A stretch of 8,720 nt of DNA from Candidatus Thiodictyon intracellulare (lineage in GTDB: Bacteria > Pseudomonadota > Gammaproteobacteria > Chromatiales > Chromatiaceae): contig JADNEJ010000129.1 of NCBI GenBank assembly GCA_016292295.1, forward strand, positions 1 through 8,720, in the 5' to 3' direction. The notes under the pieces are model-generated. The model was not told the origin of the DNA. It saw only the letters and a list, made by a program, of their open reading frames with translations, and searched no databases. A program made the translations under genes and the position numbers. The number at the start of each line of letters is the position of its first letter. Position 1 is the stretch's first letter. Shown here piece after piece: positions 1-6,701 of this stretch.

Positions 1-33
1 CGCGTGCTCGCGCAACTGGCCGCGACTGCCTGA
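1..33 (+). CDS. C-terminal end of an upstream gene (partial)
   Basis: Frame 1 is open from the window edge and ends in TGA at 31-33, giving the last residues RVLAQLAATA. The Ala/Leu-rich ending and GC-rich third positions fit a real gene of this genome, and a strong hairpin follows directly after the stop. Ten residues are too few to name the product, and a chance open frame cannot be excluded. Confidence 0.35.
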   Translation, partial: RVLAQLAATA

Positions 34-40
34 GCGGCAG

Positions 41-66
41 CGCGCGGCATGCCCGACCGCCGCGCC
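41..66 (+). terminator. Hairpin after the upstream stop codon, possible terminator
   Basis: GCGCGGC at 42-48 is the exact complement of GCCGCGC at 59-65, with a 10-base loop. It starts eight bases after the TGA at 31-33. There is no T run behind it, so it may be a factor-dependent terminator or an mRNA-stabilising stem rather than a classical intrinsic terminator. Confidence 0.3.
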
Positions 67-138
67 GGACCACAATATCCGCGAACCGTCGCCATCGACT
101 TGAGGTTTTTCGTCGCCCCGGCCGGCGCCCCGCAGAGG

Positions 139-152
139 TATAATCGATGAGG
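139..152 (+). promoter_or_regulatory. -10-like box and Shine-Dalgarno ahead of the mazE-like gene
   Basis: A perfect TATAAT lies at 139-144, and GAGG at 149-152 sits five bases before the ATG at 158, a good ribosome binding site. No convincing -35 box is found 16-18 bases upstream. If TATAAT were used, transcription would begin at about 150-151, so most of the GAGG might be left out of the mRNA; the box may therefore be coincidental or the real start lies further upstream. Confidence 0.35.
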
Positions 153-157
153 TACAT

Positions 158-418
158 ATGAGTGACGTGGTAATAGCACGAACTGTCCAGATCGGCCCTT
201 CCCAGGGCATACATCTGCCAAAGGTGTGGCTGGATCAATTGCATTTCGGCCCGGAAATGGAAATGACGGTACAGGCGGACGGGATCATTATCCAACCTGC
301 GGCACGGGCGCGTCAAGGTTGAGACGAGCAGTTTGCGGCTATGGCGGCGGCCGGCGATGATCGCTTGATCGATGAGCCGGTGGTCGATACGTTCGACCAG
401 GATCAGTGGGAATGGTAG
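158..418 (+). pseudogene. MazE/AbrB-type antitoxin gene with an internal TGA
   Basis: From the ATG at 158, preceded by GAGG, the frame reads an AbrB/MazE swapped-hairpin DNA-binding domain: SQGIHLPKVWLDQL (residues 15-28), then alternating hydrophobic strands to ARARQG (49-54). Codon 55 (320-322) is TGA. Without it the frame continues DEQFAAMAAAGDDRLIDEP and ends DQDQWEW at TAG 416-418. In this family the junction is normally GW-DE-F-AM, so the TGA most likely replaces a TGG tryptophan codon by one base change. The missing part is the acidic C-terminal tail that wraps and neutralises the toxin, so the 54-residue product would keep DNA binding but not toxin binding. The frame overlaps the start of the toxin gene, the normal arrangement for the pair. 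A sequencing error is the alternative; the matching defect in the partner makes decay more likely. Family recognition is from memory of motifs. Confidence 0.72.
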
Positions 419-735
419 TCAAGCGGTTCGAGGTGTTTCTGGTGAGTCTTGATCCTACGGTCGGGAGCGAGATCCAGAAGACGCGCTCGTGTTTGATAAA
501 CTCGCCCGATGAGATGAATCGTCATATCAATACGGTGATGATAGCCCACATGACTACCAAAGGCCGAACCTATCCGAGCTGAATGCTATGCACGCTCAAA
601 GGTAAAGAAAGACAGGTCATACTGGATCAGCTCCGGACCGTCGACAAGGCGCGATTAGTGAAGCGCCTGGGCAGTATCGGGCAAACTGTCCAAGAGCAGG
701 TCTTGCTGGTGCTCGGGGAGATCTTTGCGAAATGA
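412..735 (+). pseudogene. MazF/PemK-type toxin (mRNA interferase) gene with an internal TGA
   Basis: The ATG at 412-414 overlaps the antitoxin stop (416-418), as in coupled TA operons. The frame reads MVVKRFEVFLVSLDPTVGSEIQ, then KTRSC, SPDEMNRH, IAHMTTKGRTYPS, TGA at codon 57 (580-582), then MLCTLKGKERQ and VILDQLRTVDKARLVKRLG to TGA 733-735. The total of 107 codons is the usual MazF length. MazF/PemK proteins are sequence-specific endoribonucleases with a conserved N-terminal KTRPC strand and a later DQxRxxD region. Here the TGA stands where the family usually has arginine (CGA to TGA), KTRPC has become KTRSC, and the usual IAPMT is IAHMT. Several conserved positions have changed, so this looks like a gene released from selection rather than a single read error. 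An ATG directly follows the stop (583), so a C-terminal fragment could be reinitiated, but it would lack the N-terminal strand. Two lines across it (481-600) hold 27 and 30 G/C of 60, well below the neighbouring genes. Confidence 0.75.
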
Positions 736-782
736 ATGGCGCCATGATCAGGGGAAGGCACTGTAGTCAGGTCTTGAGAGCC

Positions 783-862
783 GTAGGTTAGGGTGAGGAA
801 CGAACCCCAACATCCCCCATGCTACGCCGTCGCGTTGGGGTTCCTGCGTCACCCCAACCTAC
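783..862. repeat. Palindromic dispersed repeat (GTAGGTT...AACCTAC)
   Basis: The 30-base arm 783-812 and the reverse complement of 833-862 match at 25 of 30 positions, around a 20-base loop. The outer ends are GTAGGTT and AACCTAC, and the inner parts AACCCCAAC and GTTGGGG. The left arm carries most of the apparent drift: AGGGTGAGGAAC where the right arm implies GGGGTGACGCAG. Elements with this GTAGGTTGGGGTGA core are, from memory, abundant in sulfur-oxidising and related gammaproteobacteria; copy number here is not known. As RNA the element would form a long stem and may act as transcription terminator or 3' end stabiliser for the minus-strand operon ending at apbE. Confidence 0.75.
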
Positions 863-1941
863 TTCGCATCAATCCGCGCGAAGGCCGTGGTGGTGAGTTC
901 GCGGAAGCCCCCATCCTCGCGCAGGATGAAGTAGGCGGCCAGCCCCTGGGCCTCTGCCAGGGCAAGCCCCCGCGCTTCCCCCATGACAATCAGGGCCGTG
1001 GCTAGGCCGTCGGCGCGCCGGCCGCTGTCCGCGCCGCCTGGGGCCACGACGCTCACCGAGGCGAGGCGCTGCTCAACGGGGTTCCCGGTCTTGGGGTCGA
1101 TGTGGTGTGAGTAGCGCTTGCCCGCCGTCTTGAAGAAGTTGCGGTAGTCGCCGGAGGTGGAGACGGCGCTGTCGGTGAGCGGCAGGATGCGCTGCACCTC
1201 GCGGTTCTCCGGGTCCGGCACCTCAATGGCGATGCCCCAGGAAACGCGTTTGGCATTGTTGCCGCGGACCCGCATGGTTCCCGCCACCGCGGCCATATAG
1301 TCGGTCGCCCCGCGTGACTCCAGATAGGCGGCCATCCGATCCGCCCCTTCGCCCTCCCCCAGAGCCGAGACATCGATGTAGATGTCCCCGCGTTGTTTAC
1401 GAATGGCGGGCGGATCGGCGCGCAGCTCGAGCTTGTCGTAACCCACGCGCTCCCGGGCCGCCGTGATCGCTTCCGCACTGGGCACCGTGTCGGCCTTGGG
1501 CTGGGGCCCGAACCCCCAGAGGTTGACCAGCGGACCCACGGTGATGTCGAAAGCCCCGTCGGATAGTCGGCTGAGACGCTGACCCTCGGCGAGCACAGCA
1601 TATAGTACGCGCGAGACGGCCACCCAGTCGGTGCTGGGGTTGCGGTTCAGGCGCGAAAGCTCGGACTCCGGGTCATAGGTCGAGATCGCGTCGATCACGC
1701 CCTTCAACACCTGCTCCACTTCGGCCTGCAGGGTCTGAGCGTCAAGTCCGGCCGGTGGCCGGGCTACTTTGACGGCATAGTAGGTCCCCATGATGGGACC
1801 CGTGATCTCGAGCTGGAGGTCGGTCGGCGCACCACAGGCGGCCAGGAGGACACCGGCCGCCAAGGTCAGCGAACGGATCAGCACGCGTCGCGGCAATGTC
1901 GTCCTGGGTCTTCTCAAGTTCGCAGCGCTAGGGCCGGGCAT
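859..1941 (-). CDS. apbE: FAD:protein FMN transferase, lipoprotein (ApbE family)
   Basis: ApbE transfers FMN from FAD to a threonine or serine of target flavoproteins such as RnfG/RnfD or NqrB/NqrC, on the periplasmic side. The 360-residue protein (E. coli about 350) begins with an Arg-rich stretch, a hydrophobic segment (about 20-35) and the lipobox LAAC with Cys36, so it should be a lipoprotein. Family motifs follow in order: IMGTYYAVKV (50-59), FDITVGPLVNLWGFG (131-145), DVSALGEGEGADR (190-202), STSGDYRNFF (261-270), HHIDPKTG (279-286) and ADGLATALIVMG (310-321), whose Asp and Thr belong to the metal/FAD site. Two positions look unusual: GEGEGAD where GxGYxxD is common, and VAGTM where a GG pair is common. 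The ATG at 1939-1941 lies inside secF (14-base overlap), suggesting translational coupling; a G-rich run lies about 11 bases upstream. A GTG at codon 20 is an alternative start but has no better ribosome site. The TAG stop lies in the flanking palindromic repeat. Confidence 0.93.
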   Translation of the reverse strand: MPGPSAANLRRPRTTLPRRVLIRSLTLAAGVLLAACGAPTDLQLEITGPIMGTYYAVKVARPPAGLDAQTLQAEVEQVLKGVIDAISTYDPESELSRLNRNPSTDWVAVSRVLYAVLAEGQRLSRLSDGAFDITVGPLVNLWGFGPQPKADTVPSAEAITAARERVGYDKLELRADPPAIRKQRGDIYIDVSALGEGEGADRMAAYLESRGATDYMAAVAGTMRVRGNNAKRVSWGIAIEVPDPENREVQRILPLTDSAVSTSGDYRNFFKTAGKRYSHHIDPKTGNPVEQRLASVSVVAPGGADSGRRADGLATALIVMGEARGLALAEAQGLAAYFILREDGGFRELTTTAFARIDAK

Positions 1942-2866
1942 CTACGCCCGGACCCCCCTTGAGCGCCGGCAGCAGGTCCGCGCGGGTGATCCCCAACAAC
2001 ACGACCGAGCTGCTCGCCACATAGATGGACGAATAGGTACCGGTGACGATGCCGACGAGGAAAGCCAGGGCGAACCCGTGAATCACCTGGCCGCCCAGGA
2101 AATACAGGGCAAGTACCGCCAACATGGTGACGCCGTGGGTAATGATGGTCCGCGACAGAGTCTCGTTGATGGACAGGTCGACCACCTCGATCACCGTTCC
2201 CTTGCGTACCCTGCGGAAGTTCTCCCGAATTCGGTCATAGATCACGACTGTGTCGTTCAGGGAATAGCCGATGATCGCCAGCACCGCCGCCAAGGCCGTC
2301 AGGTCGAACTCGATCTGGAATATGGAGAAAACGGCCAGCACCACGATGACGTCATGGACGGTGGCGATGACCGCGCCCACCGCAAAGCGCCATTCAAAGC
2401 GGACGGCGACATAGATCAGGATGCCGATCAGGGTGTAGAGGATAGCAAGTCCCCCTTGTTCGATCAGCTCCCCGCCGACCTGCGAGCCGACGAACTCAAC
2501 GCGGCGCAGTTTCACTTCGCCGACCTCGGGTGAGGTACTGAGCGCGGCGATGACCCGGTCGCCCAGCGTGGAACCGGTGCCGGCGGCGACCGGGGGCAGC
2601 CGGATCAGGACCTCGCGGGTACTGCCGAAGTGCTGCACGCCGGCCTCCTTGAAGCCGCCGTCGGCGAGTGCCGAGCACACCTGGACCAGGTTCGCGGTCT
2701 GCGCGTAACCGACCTCGACGACGGTACCGCCAGTGAAGTCGAGCCCGAAGTTGAACCCGAGAAAGATGAACGAGCCGATGCCAATCAGGTTTATCAGCGA
2801 GGACAGCCAGATGGCCGGCCAGCGGATATACAGGAAATCTATATTGGTACGTTTGAAGAGTTCCAT
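1928..2866 (-). CDS. secF: Protein translocase subunit SecF
   Basis: SecF pairs with SecD in the inner membrane and uses the proton gradient to help complete protein export through SecYEG. The 312-residue protein (E. coli 323) shows the expected plan: TM1 at about 17-39, then GLDFTGGT (41-48), a periplasmic P4-type domain (about 50-135) ending in the conserved VEFVGSQVGGEL (123-134), and five further TM segments from about 138 to 291. The RND-type signature IGYSLNDTVVIYDRIREN (199-216) in TM4 carries the conserved Asp205 and Asp211, and VHDV (170-173) the TM3 Asp. The ATG at 2864-2866 has GGGAG eight bases upstream. secD ends 28 bases before it and apbE begins inside its last codons, so all three are very probably cotranscribed. 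The C-terminus (ADLLPALKGGPGVDARP) is cytoplasmic and unremarkable. Confidence 0.97.
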   Translation of the reverse strand: MELFKRTNIDFLYIRWPAIWLSSLINLIGIGSFIFLGFNFGLDFTGGTVVEVGYAQTANLVQVCSALADGGFKEAGVQHFGSTREVLIRLPPVAAGTGSTLGDRVIAALSTSPEVGEVKLRRVEFVGSQVGGELIEQGGLAILYTLIGILIYVAVRFEWRFAVGAVIATVHDVIVVLAVFSIFQIEFDLTALAAVLAIIGYSLNDTVVIYDRIRENFRRVRKGTVIEVVDLSINETLSRTIITHGVTMLAVLALYFLGGQVIHGFALAFLVGIVTGTYSSIYVASSSVVLLGITRADLLPALKGGPGVDARP

Positions 2867-2894
2867 GGCTCGGCTCCCGGTTAGTCAGGCAGGG

Positions 2895-4751
2895 TCAGAT
2901 GGGCAGGCTGGTGAGGCGCCGGTGGCCATACATCAGATTGACGATGGCGCGGCTGCCGATCACGGCGGTGAACATGGAGGTCAGGATGCCGAAGAAGAGG
3001 GTAATCGCAAATCCTTTGACCGGCCCGGTACCGAAGCTGAACAGCACCACGGCGGCGATCATGGTCGTGACGTTGGAGTCGATGATGGTGGCCATGGCCT
3101 TGTCATAGCCGGTATAGATCGCCGCCTGAACCGAATTGCCGTTGCGCAACTCCTCGCGGATACGTTCGTAGATCAGCACGTTGGCGTCTACCGCCATGCC
3201 CACCGTGAGCAGGATGCCGGCGATGCCGGGGAGCGTCAGGGTGGCCTGAATGGCCGCCAGGATGGCGACCAGTAGCACGACATTGGCGAGCAGCGCCAGG
3301 TTCGCAATCAAGCCGAACACCCGGTAATAGATACCCATGAAGACGCACACTAGAAAGAAGCCGACCAGCACCGAGCGCACGCCCTTGTCGATGTTGTCCT
3401 GACCCAGGCTCGGGCCCACGGTGCGCTCCTCCACGATCCGTATGGGGGCGGCGAGCGCACCGGAACGCAGCAGCAGGGCCAGATTGTGCGCCTCTTCGGC
3501 ACTGTCGAGACCGGTGGTCTGGAAGCGTCGGCCGAAGGGCTCGCGAATGGTGGCGACGCTGATCACTTCTTCCACCTTCTCGGTGCGCTTCACCGACTTG
3601 CCGTCCACTTGCTTAGTGGTGGTGCGGTTCTCGATGAAGACCACGGCCATGGGCCTGCCCACGTTCTCGGTGGTCATCTCGCGCATGCGCCGGCCGCCCG
3701 GTGCGTCGAGGCTGACGCTGACCATCGGAGTACCGCTTTGTGAGTCGAAGCCCGAGGAGGCGTCCGTGATCTGGTCGCCGGTGGCGATCACCCGGCGCTT
3801 GAGCAGCACCGGTTTGCCGTCGCGAGTCTTGTAGAGCCGACTGCCCACCGCCGCCCGGCCGGCCTCCGCGTCGGCGGCGCTGTGTTCGGTATCCACCAGC
3901 CGGTATTCCAGGGTCGCAGTGGCCCCCAAAATCTCCTTGAGGCGGCCCGGGTCCTGGGCACCGGGCAGCTGCACCACGATCCGCCGGTCCCCCTGGCGAG
4001 CGATGATGGGCTCTGCCACACCAAGCGCGTTGACGCGATTGCGCAAGGTAATGATGTTCTGCTGGAGCGCAAAATCCTGGATTTGCTTCTGCTGGGCCGG
4101 GGTCTGGGCCACTGTCACCAGGAACTCACCTTCTTGCTCTAGGACCTGCATCTTCAGATCCCGGAACTCCTTGGCGATGATCTTCTCCCCGGCGTCCCGG
4201 GACTCGACATCCGCGAATTTGACTACGACCCGCCCCTTCTCGCGGGCGACCGTTACATAGCGCACCTTGGCGTCACGCAATTGGGTGCGGATGTCTTCAA
4301 CGTGGCGTTCCAGCGCCTGGTCCAGTGCGACATCCATGTCCACGTCGATCAGCACATAGATGCCGCCGCGCAGGTCGAGCCCCAGATTCATGGGCCTGAG
4401 TCCCAGCGCGCGCACCCAGCGGGGTAGGTCGGCGGATAGGGTGAGCGCGCTGCGGTAGCGGTCGGACAGGGTGTTCTCGATCACCTCCTGGGCATGCAAC
4501 TGGTCCCCGGAAATGGCAAAGCGCAGCAGGAGCTTGCCGCCGGCCAGGGGGTCGATGCGCTTGATCGGGACCTGGGCGCCCTCCAGGGCGGCGCGGATCT
4601 CCACGGCCGTGACCGCGGTCACATGGCCGCCGCGGGCGGCCGAGACCTCAATGGAGGGGTCCTGAGAGAAGAGGTTCGGCAAGGCCAACACCAGACCGGT
4701 CAGGACAATGCCTAGGATCAGCAAGTTTTTCCACAAGGGGTATTGGTTCAT
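2895..4751 (-). CDS. secD: Protein translocase subunit SecD
   Basis: SecD is the larger partner of SecF; its periplasmic P1 domain captures emerging preproteins and moves with proton flow. The 618-residue length matches E. coli SecD (615). TM1 lies at about 7-25. The first conserved motif LGLDLRGG is at 123-130 (D1). The long periplasmic region spans about 30-455 with RNRVNALGVAEPII (237-250) and LLLRSGALAAPI (426-437), then GPSLGQDNI (446-454) before TM2. TM2-TM6 occupy about 459-605, with GMAVDANVLIYERIREEL (518-535) in TM4. Asp522 is the equivalent of the E. coli residue Asp519 needed for proton coupling, so the protein appears functional. The ATG at 4749-4751 has GGAAG about five bases upstream. 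It lies 142 bases after yajC and 28 before secF on the same strand. The yajC-secD spacer holds a row of small hairpins (4818-4859) but no leader peptide frame. Confidence 0.98.
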   Translation of the reverse strand: MNQYPLWKNLLILGIVLTGLVLALPNLFSQDPSIEVSAARGGHVTAVTAVEIRAALEGAQVPIKRIDPLAGGKLLLRFAISGDQLHAQEVIENTLSDRYRSALTLSADLPRWVRALGLRPMNLGLDLRGGIYVLIDVDMDVALDQALERHVEDIRTQLRDAKVRYVTVAREKGRVVVKFADVESRDAGEKIIAKEFRDLKMQVLEQEGEFLVTVAQTPAQQKQIQDFALQQNIITLRNRVNALGVAEPIIARQGDRRIVVQLPGAQDPGRLKEILGATATLEYRLVDTEHSAADAEAGRAAVGSRLYKTRDGKPVLLKRRVIATGDQITDASSGFDSQSGTPMVSVSLDAPGGRRMREMTTENVGRPMAVVFIENRTTTKQVDGKSVKRTEKVEEVISVATIREPFGRRFQTTGLDSAEEAHNLALLLRSGALAAPIRIVEERTVGPSLGQDNIDKGVRSVLVGFFLVCVFMGIYYRVFGLIANLALLANVVLLVAILAAIQATLTLPGIAGILLTVGMAVDANVLIYERIREELRNGNSVQAAIYTGYDKAMATIIDSNVTTMIAAVVLFSFGTGPVKGFAITLFFGILTSMFTAVIGSRAIVNLMYGHRRLTSLPI

Positions 4752-4817
4752 CGCACTTCCAATCGCTCAGGCGGCGGGCAGGATCGTGGTGTGCCGGGAG
4801 ACCGAGGGACCGGGGAA

Positions 4818-4859
4818 CCGGCGACGCCGGATCTCTTTAGAGACCTGGCGTCCGGCCAG
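4818..4859 (-). promoter_or_regulatory. Row of three short hairpins between yajC and secD
   Basis: Three perfect inverted repeats lie end to end in the 142-base spacer: CCGGCG/CGCCGG around one base (4818-4830), TCTCT/AGAGA around two bases (4832-4843) and CTGGC/GCCAG around five bases (4845-4859). The 6-bp and 5-bp stems have short loops and no following T run in the direction of the operon, so attenuation or RNA processing is more likely than termination. No ATG, GTG or TTG frame of any length precedes secD here, so a SecM/VemP-like arrest peptide is not encoded in the spacer. The role is inferred only. Confidence 0.3.
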
Positions 4860-4893
4860 CAGCCCCGACCGGAAATTCAGGTAATCGACCCGC

Positions 4894-5226
4894 TCAGAGG
4901 TCCTTCAGGGAGCCCTTGGGCAGCACGGCATCGACCGCCGCGCGGCGAACCTTGACCTGGGTGCCCTCGGCGATCTCCACCAGCACGAAGTTGTAACCAA
5001 AATCGGTGACACGCCCGGCGATGCCGCCCACGGTTAGTACCTCGTCACCCTTGGTCAGGCCGTCGACCATCCGCTTATGCTCCTTCTGGCGCTTGGACTG
5101 GGGGCGGATCAGCAGGAAATAGAAGACCACCGCGAAAAGCAGCAAGAGCAGCAGGGTGAACAAGGGGTCCGACATGGACCCGCTGCCCGCGGCCTGGGCG
5201 TTTGCATTGGAAATCAAGAAGCTCAT
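4894..5226 (-). CDS. yajC: Preprotein translocase accessory subunit YajC
   Basis: YajC is a small single-pass membrane protein that associates with SecDF and also with AcrB in E. coli; it is not essential for export. The 110-residue length equals that of E. coli YajC. A short periplasmic N-terminus (1-20) leads into one membrane span (about 21-40, Leu/Phe-rich), then the diagnostic basic motif RPQSKRQKEHKRM (41-53), and a cytoplasmic domain with GDEVLTVGGIAGRV (60-73) and a strand VLVEIAEGTQVKVRRAAV. The ATG at 5224-5226 is preceded by AGGA about seven bases upstream. Position between tgt (101 bases upstream) and secD (142 bases downstream) is the standard gammaproteobacterial order. A CATAAT box is seen in the tgt-yajC gap (around 5309-5314, minus strand) but without a clear -35, so an internal promoter is only possible. 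Confidence 0.97.
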   Translation of the reverse strand: MSFLISNANAQAAGSGSMSDPLFTLLLLLLFAVVFYFLLIRPQSKRQKEHKRMVDGLTKGDEVLTVGGIAGRVTDFGYNFVLVEIAEGTQVKVRRAAVDAVLPKGSLKDL

Positions 5227-5327
5227 GGGGTTTCCTGGGGGTTACCGGATGTTTGTATGAGGTCGGGCCAGTACGCTACCGGCCGCAACCTGGGCAAAAA
5301 CAGCCCATCATTATGCCACAGCACCGC

Positions 5328-6476
<1,149 letters not shown>

Positions 6477-6534
6477 TCACGTTCATTTACAGACTCATGC
6501 TCTCTTTAGGAACCAGTGCATCGTGATCAGCGGC

Positions 6535-6662
6535 GTGCCTGGGCAACCGCGCCCAGGCGCAAAATGCGCCACCAGAGCCCCGAAGGTGCGTGACATACCA
6601 GCCCAAGGCGACGCCCTAGGTGCTGCGCGAGAGGGTCTCCAGCCCTGAAAGGGCGTGACATA
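6535..6662. repeat. Structured intergenic repeat region between tgt and the HAD gene
   Basis: The 234-base gap between tgt and the HAD gene holds no gene but clear structure. GCCTGGGC (6537-6544) pairs with GCCCAGGC (6551-6558) around AACCGC, extendable to ten pairs with one G-T (6535-6560). Two direct copies of a 22-base unit lie at 6576-6597 and 6641-6662: both begin AGCCC, end GCGTGACATA and match at 19 of 22 positions, 65 bases apart. The second contains the perfect stem GCCCT/AGGGC (6642-6654); the first has lost it through changes. Between them CCCAAGGCGACGCCCTAGG (6602-6620) resembles a decayed inverted repeat. From memory, 'AGCCC-GAA-GGGCG-GACATA' units recur in intergenic regions of purple bacteria. 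It may terminate the HAD transcript and carry the tgt promoter on its far side, but no promoter is clear. Confidence 0.6.
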
Positions 6663-6701
6663 AGGCCGCCCGCCGAGGGCTCGGTGTCGACCCGGCTCAC
6701 C

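Noticed and set aside
49..150. Plus-strand frame of about 33 codons from an ATG at 49
   Set aside because: The ATG sits in the loop of the 41-66 hairpin, has no ribosome site, and the translation is Arg/Pro/Ala-rich without features.
158..735. UGA recoding (Trp or selenocysteine) to explain the TGA codons in the toxin-antitoxin pair
   Set aside because: TGA is the normal stop of msrA, tgt, yajC and secD here, no selenocysteine-type hairpin was seen after the codons, and the expected residues differ (Trp and Arg).
736..745. Perfect 10-bp palindrome ATGGCGCCAT after the toxin stop
   Set aside because: Ten-base palindromes are expected by chance at this scale, and there is no loop or T run to make it a terminator.
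793..1005. Plus-strand open frame of 70 codons
   Set aside because: It starts in the palindromic repeat and runs antisense to the end of apbE; no family resemblance.
1790..2533. Plus-strand 247-codon open frame rich in His, Asp and Gln
   Set aside because: It lies antisense to apbE and secF; the composition is the usual mirror of GC-rich membrane-protein codons.
4752..4893. Possible SecM/VemP-like arrest peptide ahead of secD
   Set aside because: The minus-strand spacer has no ATG, and only GTG/TTG triplets in the last few bases before secD, so no leader peptide can be encoded.
5276..5311. Minus-strand 12-codon frame with three cysteines (MMGCFCPGCGR) between tgt and yajC
   Set aside because: Very short, no clear ribosome site, and overlaps a small TGGGC/GCCCA hairpin (5291-5307); probably chance.
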